Of a stretch of DNA of 64,000 nt, positions 44,767-55,411 are shown in pieces. The notes beneath the pieces were generated by a model. It was not told the DNA's origin, did no database searches, and saw only the letters and a program-made list of their open reading frames with translations. Both the position numbers and the translations under genes were made by a program. The DNA comes from Papaver somniferum (taxonomy: Eukaryota > Streptophyta > Magnoliopsida > Ranunculales > Papaveraceae): positions 11,780,001 to 11,844,000 of the forward strand of contig NW_020621936.1 of assembly GCF_003573695.1 (NCBI RefSeq), written 5' to 3'. Within the stretch, counting starts at the first letter, position 1. The number at the start of each line of letters is the position of its first letter.

Positions 44767-46139
44767 AAATTTGATCGTTGTCGTAGGCGTCAAAAATAAT
44801 TACACTTTCTTACTACTCAAAATATATAATTAAGCAAGGGCAAGAAAGGATCGTTGCCACAAAGAGGACTAAGGTTGTCAAGTTGTTTCGGTTTCCTATA
44901 ATAACAATGGGGTGTTTTCTGATTTTAATATAATAAACTAAATAAAAGCAAACAATAAAGGTAAACAAATCAAATCAAGGATGAGAAAATATTGGTCAAG
45001 GATATCGTTTCCATTCACTAACATGTTCTTGTCTTAATAACTAGAATTGATATTTAATCTCTCATTATCAAAGGCCCTAGGATACCTTGATAGCAAGAAC
45101 ATCGCGCTAATTTCCTCTTGTCATCAACAAACACATTAAAAGATGCGAATATGAATTCTACCTAAGAGAACAACCTAACGTGTAAAAGCACTAATCAAGT
45201 TTAATTCCCTAGATGCACTAAGTTCTATGAAATCAGGCCAATCAAAACAATCGAACGTGTAAAAGCACTAATCCGATTTAACAAAGGTCAAGGTTCACAT
45301 ATGGTTACTAGGATATATCACTACAAGCAATAACCATATTTGTGCTACTTGTATTCAAGATGCATCACTTTTATGTATGAAACATCCTAAACTAGCATTA
45401 GATGTGAATACGAGTTCAATCAATTGGCCACTCAACTAAACAAATATTTAAATCATACATGGCGATAAATATAGTGAATCAAGATCGATAATTATGAGAC
45501 AAAACTAATTTATTAATAAAAGAAACATGCTTTGTGAAATCAAATTAATCCATAATCAATGATAAAATTAACTACTCATGTTAATGGGATTCATAACAAG
45601 AATAAAGAGAAGAAGTTTCATGTTTCTAAACCCTAGAACAAAAGTAGAAGAAGAGATAAGATTCAAAGATAAGATAAGATCCCTTTTTTAAAGAATATAA
45701 CCCCTTCCTTTATATAGAACGATTTTTTCGGGACCATGATTTTTCTTGGGGGACCATGGTTTTATTTTGGGTATAGACATTAGAAGTAAATCTAGGTCAC
45801 CCCTTATCTAGATATTTATATTAATACCTAAATTACCTTCTGATTAATTTTGGGTGATGATTAGCTAGTGTTAATAATAGTTAGTGTAATGATTAGTGAG
45901 ATGATTAAGTTAAAGATAATTAGTGAGATAAAAAAATCAGATGAGTTTTTATTTTATAAAGAAGTAGTTATATTGAGAGAGTAAAGTTAGAGAAGATGAA
46001 GAAGGAAAACATGAAAAACGATGGATTTTACCAATCACAACCGGAGGAAGGGTATTTGGGTACCCAGGTATGCTTCAAACTTAGATAATGTTGGTTGAAT
46101 TGCTCCAAATTTTCAAAAAAATGAAATTTTTTATGTAAA

Positions 46140-46695
46140 TTTGGGCCAGTTCGGTTAACCATATGTCAACAACATGTAACCCAACACATCTGAAAGTGTA
46201 GTTCGGTTACCATATGTCAAGAACATGTAACCGAACACACCTGAAAGTGTAGTTTGGTTACGTTTTCCAAACACGCAGGTTACCGAACTCGCTCGTTAAT
46301 GGAGGTTTTGGTCGTACAATGCAATGTTCGGTTACCTAGGATAAAATGGTAGGTAACCGAACTTTGAACTTGACAATTTATTTGAGTACATCTTGTGTGT
46401 TCGGTTAGTTCGCAAACTTCAACGCAACCAAGTTCCCAACCGAACTTCAGGTTAAAAGTAACCTAGTGTTAGAAGTTCGGTTGGTTCGCAAACTTAAACA
46501 TATTTTGCGAATCAACCGAACTGGGTTATAGGTAGAGTTCGGTTACAAAGAAAACTTAATAATTTTGCGAACGAACCGAACTTATGGACTTGTATTGTTC
46601 TAATACAAGGAGTTCGGTTCGAAGTATTTTTTTGTGAATCAACCGAACTTTGAGTTCGGTTAAGAAAAAAATAATTTGTGATAACCGAACTTTTT
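46140..46695. repeat. Serial hairpins of GTTCGGTT/AACCGAAC
   Basis: About a dozen GTTCGGTT-type words in plus orientation alternate with AACCGAAC-type words, so neighbouring ones pair as stems of 8-20 bp with loops of about 10-50 nt. The clearest is at about 46470-46520: AGTTCGGTTGGTTCGCAAA with TTTTGCGAATCAACCGAACT. Confidence 0.7.
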
Positions 46696-46839
46696 ACTGA
46701 AAAAAAAACTCCATTAAACCTCTCTGCAACTTCCATTTTCAACTCATTTTGATGATTAGTTCTCATTTATTCAACCAAAAACGAATGACAAGTAATGGGT
46801 TAGTGAGAATATCTTTGTTAATGTTTTAAATTAAGCTAT

Positions 46840-47035
46840 ATATATAGTGGTGGTGGTGGTAATCGGAGGTGGCGGTGGTAATCGGTGGTTGTTGGTGGTG
46901 ATAATTAGAGGTGGTGGTGGTGGTGGTAATCGGCGGTGGTGGGCGGTGGTAATCGGTGGTGGTGGTGGTGGTGGTAATCGGTGGTTGGTGGTGGTGATGG
47001 TAATTGGCAGTGGTGGGAGGTGGTGGTTATATATA
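46840..47035 (+). repeat. GGT-rich minisatellite
   Basis: GGTGGTGGTGGTAATCGG-type units with variants; strongly G-rich on the plus strand and able to form G-quadruplexes in principle. Confidence 0.85.
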
Positions 47036-49487
47036 TATAGAGAGAGGTGGTTATTGTGTTGGTTTTAAATTAAATTAGGTTAAAGGTAGGTTAGTCATTT
47101 CAATGTTTTAGGACACCCCTTATAACTATAGGGAAGGTGGCCTAATAAGATCATGGTCCCCAAAAAAAAACCATGATCCCTAAAAAATCATTCTTTATAT
47201 AGCCCTTCCTTCATTATTTCCAAATACGAGCCATCTCCAACCGCATAGGCTTCTGTTTCTTCTGCTACATAAGAGCCCAAATATCAGAGCCCAAGTCCAT
47301 CTGAGTAAGCAACTGAATCGGTGAGTCAACTCGGCTAACTCCGATTCATCCAAGGTTCTGACTGTTCTGCCATGTTTCCGGCACATTCAGGCCATTAGTT
47401 CTTCCCTGCAGTTTTATATCATCCGCAACTCCACTGCCTGCAATTCCATAAGATCGAACCCCCATCTGTTACGGCATATACCAGACTCCCAGTTTTTCCA
47501 TTACCAAAACCATGGCAGCACACACAGCAACACCAGTTCATTTCCATTCATCCTTTGTAGTTCACCCATTTTCCCATGTCTGCGGCATCGCTAAGACCTC
47601 CAACCTTAGTAATCAACAACTCCTTTCCTCCATCCATCATCAACAATAGCAGAAGCTCAAAATCTCCAAATTCCTGTGACATCTTCCGTAAACTCGAGCT
47701 TCTACTTCTTTGAACTGAACATATCCATCGGAACCTCTTGTATCACAGTACCACCTGTATCATTCTCCTTATCATCTAACCCATCTCCTCATTCATCTCG
47801 GCAGACAAGCACAACCACAAGCTCATGGCATCAGACTCACAACCCTTGTAATCTTCTCAGTTGCACAATGCAAATCAACTGTACTCTTGCATAACCACTT
47901 GAGCCATAATCCATTCTCTGCAATTGCATTCTCAACACTGACTCAAACCAGCCACCAATTCAGTCAGCATCCCAATCTAAGCCTCCCTGCAATATCATAC
48001 ATTCATAATTTAACAACGTCATCTCGTCATACCACCTGCACTGCAATATAACCCTGCCCATCCATTCTACATGGCTCAGCTCAATCTCTCTTCTGTCTGC
48101 TATATCTCCTTGCTGCAACATCAAGTCACAGCATTAGTTCACAGCTCCCTCTTGCATCTTTACCAACACCAGTGCAATCTTCAACAGCAAGACCTAATGT
48201 ACTCAGCTGCCCCTGCACGACCAATTCAACCTCAATCATTCAAACCTATTCTCCACTGCTGCATCTTGCATCATTACAGCACAAACCCTGTAATCATTGT
48301 CTCAAATCCACCAACAAACCCTTGACAAACATTTCTTCTTGAGCTACAGCCTCCACATAACAAAATTCATCTTCACTTGCACCAGATCTCATACCCCTTT
48401 CGCAGGTTAACACCAATGCAATTCAGACCTGCTCTGCCATCTTCTGATGCTTCACAGATTCCACCAATTCCTCAGCTGCAGTATTCAACCTGTACCCACT
48501 TGGCCAACTGCAGCAACAACAACATATCTGCCATTACTTGCACCTGCAACTCTGAAGTAGACATTCATCTAATTAGTTCATTCAATTGCACACAGCTCCT
48601 AACATACATCTATTCCTCATTCCCATTCATTCATTTACCAGGCGGTCCAGGCCTATGCTTCACTTCAAACAAATGAACCATGGCAGCAACACCATTCTGC
48701 TCATACCCAATTTTCGGTCATCTCTCTGCCAAAGAACAAATTCAGCTCAACCCCATCTTTCCTTATCATCAAATTCTTCTTCTAAACCCTTCAATCAATC
48801 TTCCTTCTCTGATTTCTCAGGAACCCTAATCTCCATAATCAAACCAGTTCCTGTTCATCACCAGATACATCAGATTCCATCGAATTCAATTTCAGTACTA
48901 CCAGACCTTAACTTCCTTGTGGTGTTCTCGATCCATTCTGTAACTTGAGCATCAGTACATCCTTTCGATCTTGATTTCTTGTTCATCTCAGCAACCTTCA
49001 ATACAAACCCTAACTGTGAATCCAAGTGTAACCCATTTCCTATTCCATTACTCTCTTCTCGATTCAGCAGCGTAGTCTTCTTCTTCATTACAGAATCATC
49101 ATCATCTCTTCAATCTCAGGAGGACACAGTTCAGAGAACATTTGCGCCTCCATTTCTTCTTCTTTCTAGAATTCAGGTGGGTTCGAAAAGAAATGAGGAA
49201 GACAATTCTCGTGATGTTAGCGCTACGTAATAGCTACAATTGCTATAAACACCCATAAAATGGATTCGGGCCACCAATTGGCAGCCATCATTTCTGAAAC
49301 ATACGTGAATGACCTTTCTGACCTTTTTACTCCAAATTGAGTACTTTCTTCTTCTTCTGCTCCAAATGACTCCATAGTACCTAAATAACTCAAAAGCAAT
49401 CATAAGTTACATAATTTACAAGAAAAGTAGTAAAGAAAGCATAAACAATAGATAAATAACAAGGTGTTTATAACACCTATCAATCCC

Positions 49488-51938
49488 TGAAAAAGCGGGG
49501 GTATAACAACCACACCCAATATTTCGATTAGCAATCTGTATGGACTAACTCGAATATACTTTCTAGAGAATCAAATAGACAGTCAGACTCAATCTAGAGA
49601 AAAGTATATTGAGGAGTTAATATCTGTCTCACTTGATTTGATCTTTACTCAAACAAATAGAAATCTGCGAGTCTTTATCAAATACCAGGATAATAACTTG
49701 GATGGTACCAAAGACCAATATCCAAGTGTCAATCAATTTAAATCAACAACCAAAGGTTGGATATTCTAATTGATTTATCTTAACGCACAACCTATGATAT
49801 TTCAATTATATAACGAAATATAATGTGGAATAGAAATAACACAGACACCAGAAATTTTGTTAACGAGGAAACCGCAAATGCAGAAAACCTCCCGGACTTA
49901 GTCCAGATTGAACACCACACTGTATTAAGCCGCTACAGACACTAGCCTACTACAAACTAACTTCGGTCTGGACTGTAGTTGAACCCTAATCAATCTCACA
50001 CTGATTTAAGGTACAGTTGTGCTCCTTACGTCTCTGATCCCAACAGGATACTACGCACTTGATTCCCTTAGCTGATCTCACCCACAACAAAGAGTTGCTA
50101 CGACCCAAAGTCGAAGACTTTAATAAACAAATATGTATCACACAGAAAAGTCTATGATAGGTAAATCTGTCTCCCATAGATAGATCTAAGAGTTTTTGTT
50201 CCGTCTTTTGATAAATCAAGGTGAACAGGAACTAATTGATAATCCGGACTTATATTCCCGAAGAACAGCCTAGTATTATCAATCACCTCACAACAATCTT
50301 AATCGTATGGTAGCGAAACAAGATGTTGCGGAATCACAAACGATGAGACAAAGATGTTTGTGATTTCTTTTTATCTTTCCCTATCGGAGATATAATCTCA
50401 ATTCAATTATTTAATTTAACTCCTACGATAGAAAATGGCAAGATCAGATCGCTCAACTACAAGAGAAGTAGTTTCGTCTGGCTTCACAATCCTAATGAAG
50501 TCTTTCAGTCGTTAACCTACAGGGTGTTGGAAAGAAACCTAAGGTTAAAGGAGAATCGACTCTAGCAAACTAACTAGTATCACACAGGAGGTGTGGGGAT
50601 TAGTTTTCCAGTTTCTAGATTTCTCCGTTATATAGTTTTCAAATCAGGGTTTGCAATCCAAGTTGCCTTGGTAACAAAGCATTCAATATTCACCGTTAGA
50701 TGAAAAACATGATTTCTCCAAGCTAATATCTTTCAACCGTTAGATCGAAACTTAGCTTGTCATACACAAATAGAATGTGTTTCATTTAGGTTTGAGTAAC
50801 CGTACCTAAACGTGTACACTTGGTTGGTTCACAAATAGTTAACCGAGGTTAGCCATATGAGTACTTTCATATCAACCATATTCATCCTTCTCATAACTAG
50901 TTCAAATGACTTATAAGAACTAGTTGATAGAGTTTTTCAATTGCTTAGGTCTTTATTCATAGACACAATTGAAACAAAATCGTTTTAATTCACTTGAATC
51001 AAATCATGAACAATATAGCCATGGTTTGGAAAGATTGCATTCCTTATTGATTTATTGTTTTAAGTTCAGGAACTTCCGATTTGAGAAATAACCAGCTTGG
51101 GTACGCATACGGGTATGTGTACCTTAGCTACCATATTTGAGTTCGGAAACTCATCAGAAATTTTCGGTTCAAAAACTTCCGTGAGTACACGTACGGGTAC
51201 GCGTACCTAAGGTGACTGGTTTTACAGTTTGTAAACTACAAACTCCAGCTGAAGTTTTCGGTCAGAAAACTTCCGCCAGTACGCGTACCCAACCTGTCTC
51301 CTTTACCAACGTCGCATGCACAAGTGCACACAATTGGTTTCCGACACATGGATTTATACACTAATGCGCGAACACACTATATATGCTTATATCCATAGTT
51401 GGTTACATAATCTCAACTCTACATTTCAATCATTGAAACATTCTTCTATAATGTTATAACAATCGTTATTCACGACTATCGTCATCAAAGCTATTTTCAA
51501 GATTGAAACGTCATCATAACTTTCGTCACGTATAAAGATGAAAATTAGTTAAAGCGAAAGCTTACCAACACGTATTTAGAGAAAAAGATAGGCGAGTAAA
51601 CTCGGCTCGAAATAACAAATGTTTATGTATGAAAACTATCATACTTATACAACTTTGTCTCAAGAGTAGGAGATAGAGAGATAGACTTTTGAGTGATAGA
51701 TAAGTTCAAGTCTCCACATACCTTTTACTCGGATGAAGTTCCACTAGTTCCTCGAGTAGTTCTTCGTCTTCGTAAGATGATCGCCATGGAGTCTGGAGCT
51801 CAACTACACTAATTTGTCATAAACCGAGACTTAGCTATAAGTAGTCTAGAAATCAAGACATATAGTTTTGACACCTAAACTTGACAAACATGCTTGAGAT
51901 AGCAACGCATGCGAGTTCGACCGAGCAGTGCTCTAACA
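49488..51938 (-). repeat. 3' LTR of copia-type element
   Basis: 2,451 bp, beginning TGTTAGAGCACTGCTCGG on the minus strand and ending GCTTTTTCA. Carries GTACGCGTAC-like palindromes at 51105-51290. Confidence 0.8.
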
Positions 51939-51955
51939 ATCTCCCCCTTTGTCAA
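51939..51955 (-). promoter_or_regulatory. Polypurine tract of copia-type element
   Basis: GACAAAGGGGGAGAT immediately before the 3' LTR. Similar GGGGGAG words recur at about 52245-52260 and 52300. Confidence 0.6.
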
Positions 51956-53441
51956 TTTTAGTGGCAAAACTATCAATACATATGGATTACAAAATAAATA
52001 AAACTTTGTATCTTCTCGTCCACATGCTTGATCTCCTTGGTGCTTCAACATTACTCGAAAACTTCGTCTTTTCCAAGTACTCCCATGATTCCGTAGATGT
52101 TCAATTCAGCATCATAGTTGTTGAAGTTCCGTAGCCATAACAATGAGAAAACAAAAGCTCTCGATCATTGTTCTACAGTGTCATAGTATTATTATACAGT
52201 ATCAAAGTTCTTATATCACAACTTCGACAACAAAATTATGGTGAAATGTATCACCCCCCCTTAGTCAATACTTCGTCTCAACACGAAAACCACTCCCCTT
52301 TACATAATGATCCGAAAACCATATGTATTTGTAGTGTGAACTACATATTAATTCTCCCTCTTTTTGTCAATAAAATTGGCAAAGGTACGAAAACGGGATC
52401 CTAATGAAATTTTCATGGAGACACTTCAAGACCAAAGAAAAGTACATATCAACTTGTTTTGATGCAATCATATATCCGAAGCTAAATGCATTCATCACAG
52501 AGTTTATAAAGATACAAGATAACTCCTCAAAATTCCACCGCAGCACTCCCCACAAAGATATGGAAATTAAGCGCAAGTTCAAAAGAACTCTCCCCCATTT
52601 GATGTCATTCCCAAAAGAACAACAAGAGCGACCTTATTTTTACAAGAAAAGAATGATTTCTATGGACACCAAAAACCACAAAATGATTTTGTATCCAAAA
52701 AACTCTCAATTAAACTAACCACAAGAGAACCCATGATTAATTTAACCGTAATACAAAACCAAAATAATCACAAACGAATCTATGATTAGTTTAGTTGGAA
52801 ATGCTCACACAAGAAGACTTATGGAGCCACACAGTATATACATAAAATATGGATCATGGAAAGATCAATACTGCGGAATATACAAGGATTCATTCTATCT
52901 GCATCACTATTTGCATAACGACATACAATAGACATAATCCTCGTAAACAAAATATTTTAATCTATATTCCATCAATAAATTGACATAATAGGCTTAACTT
53001 TTGTTTGTCAAAAAGTTCATCGATCTTGTATCAATACATGCATATCGACATATAAACGAGATAAATTTTGATATTGTATGGGACAATAATAGTTCACGGA
53101 CGCAAACTCACATATCCCATAACATATTGTAGAATATAAAACCATAAAGATTAATACTGCAAAAATCATCTTCCAAACCAACTTTAGAATTTAAACAAAT
53201 AAATCTAAAAACATGAAGATGAAAACGTTGGACATAGATATGTGTATTCACAATAATGGCTATTCCAGACCCTAGTTATCCTTCTTAAACAAAAACAAGA
53301 ATAAAATTCTCTTAAGAAGTTTTACTAGAAAATAAGAAAAATCAATTTTCTTTGATGATTTCATACCTTTGAAAAGGTCCATCAAAATGGAGTCACTGAT
53401 ATCCTTGATCTTCTTGACTGTAGAGACACCATGTTCATGTG

Positions 53442-53758
53442 TTAGAATATTTGTTTTTCGGTCAACGATGCGAGCAAGATGCCTGGATTTGTCTGGTTCC
53501 TAATCAAGATGTTTTGATTATCAAGGATTTTTGCTTGTCCATCAATGAGTTGGTTTATCTGCAATTGAAGGTTAGCAAGCTCGTTCTTAACCTCATTCTG
53601 AACGAAGATTAAATCCTTGACAAATTCTCCTATCCAAGAGTTATACTCTTTTCTTTCAAGCATCTTTTCTGAGTCAGATCTTGAGCTAAATCACATCCTT
53701 TGAAGTCTTCTTCCATCACAGTGTTCACTTCTACTTGAGGCTCAACAGGGGTTCCCAT
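53442..53758 (-). pseudogene. Second ORF of copia element, coiled-coil, frameshifted
   Basis: MGTPVEPQVEVNTVMEEDFK leads, after a frameshift near 53665, into a helix region (FVQNEVKNELANLQLQINQL, then DGQAKILDNQ) with hydrophobic heptads; it ends LTEKQIF. No known domain. In the two related elements this position holds other ORFs. Confidence 0.45.
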
Positions 53759-54364
53759 AGAAATAATTTTCAGGGAAGGGGATGAACACATAGTAGAAGT
53801 ATATATACATGTGTTAACAATCAAGAGACAAACACTTTTAGGTGAAAACCCTAGAGTTTCCTAAAGAAGACTTGGACGTTCGTGAGCTTGAAACGGATAC
53901 CAGAAGATCAAGAAGGACCCAAGAGTAAATACATATTGTTTTTCACAATGTCTCTTTCAAAATGGGCTCAATATATAACCAGAATAGATAGAGCAAGAAA
54001 AAGATACATTGGATACAAAGAGAATAATAAACAGAAATCTCAACCTGTAAAACAGACATCAGACTTAGAACAGATGTTAATCGACCTAAGACTTGAGCAT
54101 CTCATAAACAGACATCCTTGTGACTCTCAGTTAGACACAAGGGTGACAATACCTAAAGTTAGGTAATAGGATGAGATATAATCTCACCATGAGTGTTGAG
54201 AGACGATTTTGGAATACCTCATGATAGTCTGATTTTTGTATTTCTTACATCTATTTGACTGTTTTCAACTACATAGGAATTTCTTACGGTCCTTCTTGAG
54301 AGACCATTAAATTGAGCCTTTTTATAACTAAGTCTAGGACCTCTAGAGATTGGTTCTAGAGGAT

Positions 54365-55309
54365 TTACGGAGATAGGCCTCCACCTTCCAGACTTAGATC
54401 TACCAGTCTTATTCTCGTAGATATTGGGAAACTATGTTTATGTGGTGTAGTGTGCACCATGAGAATAAACACGATCCCTGTAAAGATTCTGAAATGAGTG
54501 ATCATTAAAATCTTTTTATGAGATTTCTGGTTTTCTGTGGGAGTGAAATCCATTGTTGATGCCGTCAGATGATTAACTCGGTTGACGGTAAATAGAAGAA
54601 GATTTTGAAGATCGGAGATCTGTTTCTTCCTAGCAAAACAACGTTTAGCACTATGATTCCTTTTCCCACATAAGGAACAAGTTCATGGAAGAGAATTATT
54701 GACAGGTATCTGTTTCAAACCCATGTCCCATTTGGAAGTTTGTCGTTTATATTTTGCAGGGACTTCCTTTGGTGAGTATTTCTTCATGTCAGGTAACTCA
54801 TTTTGAGACTCGACACGTGACACAGAAGAATTTCTCATTACAGTGTTTTCCTTTGTCAAGGAGATAGACTGTTTTTGGGCTAGGTAAAGAGATGCAACAA
54901 TATTCTCTGTTTCAACACGAAGATTGTTCAGATCAGAGAAGTGTGTCTCAATTAAACGTTTTTCTCTCATTGTTCCCTCTTTAACAATATCCTCAAGAAT
55001 ACTAATCATTTCCTGTTGTAGCAGATTTTCTTGAGTGAGTCTTTTAATATTGTTGGAGAAGGATTCAATGATTTTATAGAGTTCACGTTCTCGACTAAGA
55101 GACTTCTCAAATTCATCCAAGAGTTGATAATGATTGTGAAAATCAATTGTCTCAGTTGGATTTTCTTTGATTCTGGTGTTATTCCTTTCTACTTCTGACA
55201 TCTTCTCACTTGTCTCGTTTCTTTCTCTGGATTCGGAAAAATCAGCTAAGGAATTATCCTTTGAGGAAAAACCAAGACACTTGACATAGTCAAAAGTATG
55301 GGAAGACAT
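54365..55309 (-). pseudogene. Copia gag-like ORF with zinc knuckle, one nonsense
   Basis: One frame of 315 codons with a single TGA at 54683-54685. It starts MSSHTFDYVKCLGFSS, has a long coiled coil (LLDEFEKSLSRERELYKIIE and LTQENLLQQEMISILEDIV), a basic KYKRQTSKW stretch, then directly after the stop a CCHC knuckle, CSLCGKRNHSAKRC (C-x2-C-x4-H-x4-C). This is the nucleocapsid signature of copia gag. The usual capsid domain before it is not evident, so it is a shortened gag. After the knuckle the frame continues without protease motifs. The nonsense separates coiled coil from RNA-binding knuckle. Confidence 0.6.
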
Positions 55310-55397
55310 AGACTATGCATAGATAAGAGATACTACTTTGTCCACATAATCAGATTGCTACAAACACAGACTTTTGAGGTCTTGAACGTGTTTGTCT

Positions 55398-55409
55398 GCT
55401 CTGATACCA
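55398..55409 (-). promoter_or_regulatory. Primer-binding site (initiator tRNA-Met)
   Basis: TGGTATCAGAGC on the minus strand, two nt after the LTR end. Confidence 0.85.
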
Positions 55410-55411
55410 AT

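Larger units (their letters stand above)
45718..47192. mobile_element. Mutator-like MITE with hairpin array
   Basis: Flanked by perfect 10-bp direct repeats CTTTATATAG (45708-45717 and 47193-47202). Ends AACGATTTTTTCGGGACCAT and its complement (about 26 bp, few mismatches). Absent from the partner LTR at the matching site, which proves it is an insertion. Inside, 46140-46690 is an array of AGTTCGGTT/AACCGAACT inverted pairs, and 46840-47035 is a GGTGGT/GGTAATC minisatellite. No coding capacity. Confidence 0.8.
38246..49482 (-). mobile_element. Non-autonomous gypsy (Tat-like) LTR element
   Basis: Flanked by ATCCC at 38241-38245 and 49483-49487, ends TG...CA. Minus-strand order: 5' LTR (44772-49482), primer site TGGCACCGCTGCCGGGGA (44749-44766, the Tat/Athila-type site), gag-like acidic ORF, GGGAGGCAACCC box (43291-43310), GAGGACAATGTAAAGTTTA with GTGTGGGGG (43133-43170), 3' LTR (38246-41373). 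These boxes are hallmarks of plant Tat/Athila gypsy elements. No protease, reverse transcriptase or integrase. LTRs are about 98% identical where I compared a 363-nt stretch. Confidence 0.75.
44772..49482 (-). repeat. 5' LTR of gypsy element (with MITE insertion)
   Basis: TG...CA, about 3.2 kb without the inserted element at 45718. The central 47200-49200 is pyrimidine-rich on the plus strand and has several short open frames in both LTR copies, explained by low stop-codon density. Confidence 0.75.

Noticed and set aside
46847..47068. Gly/Val-rich 73-codon frame
   Set aside because: It is the translation of a GGT minisatellite.
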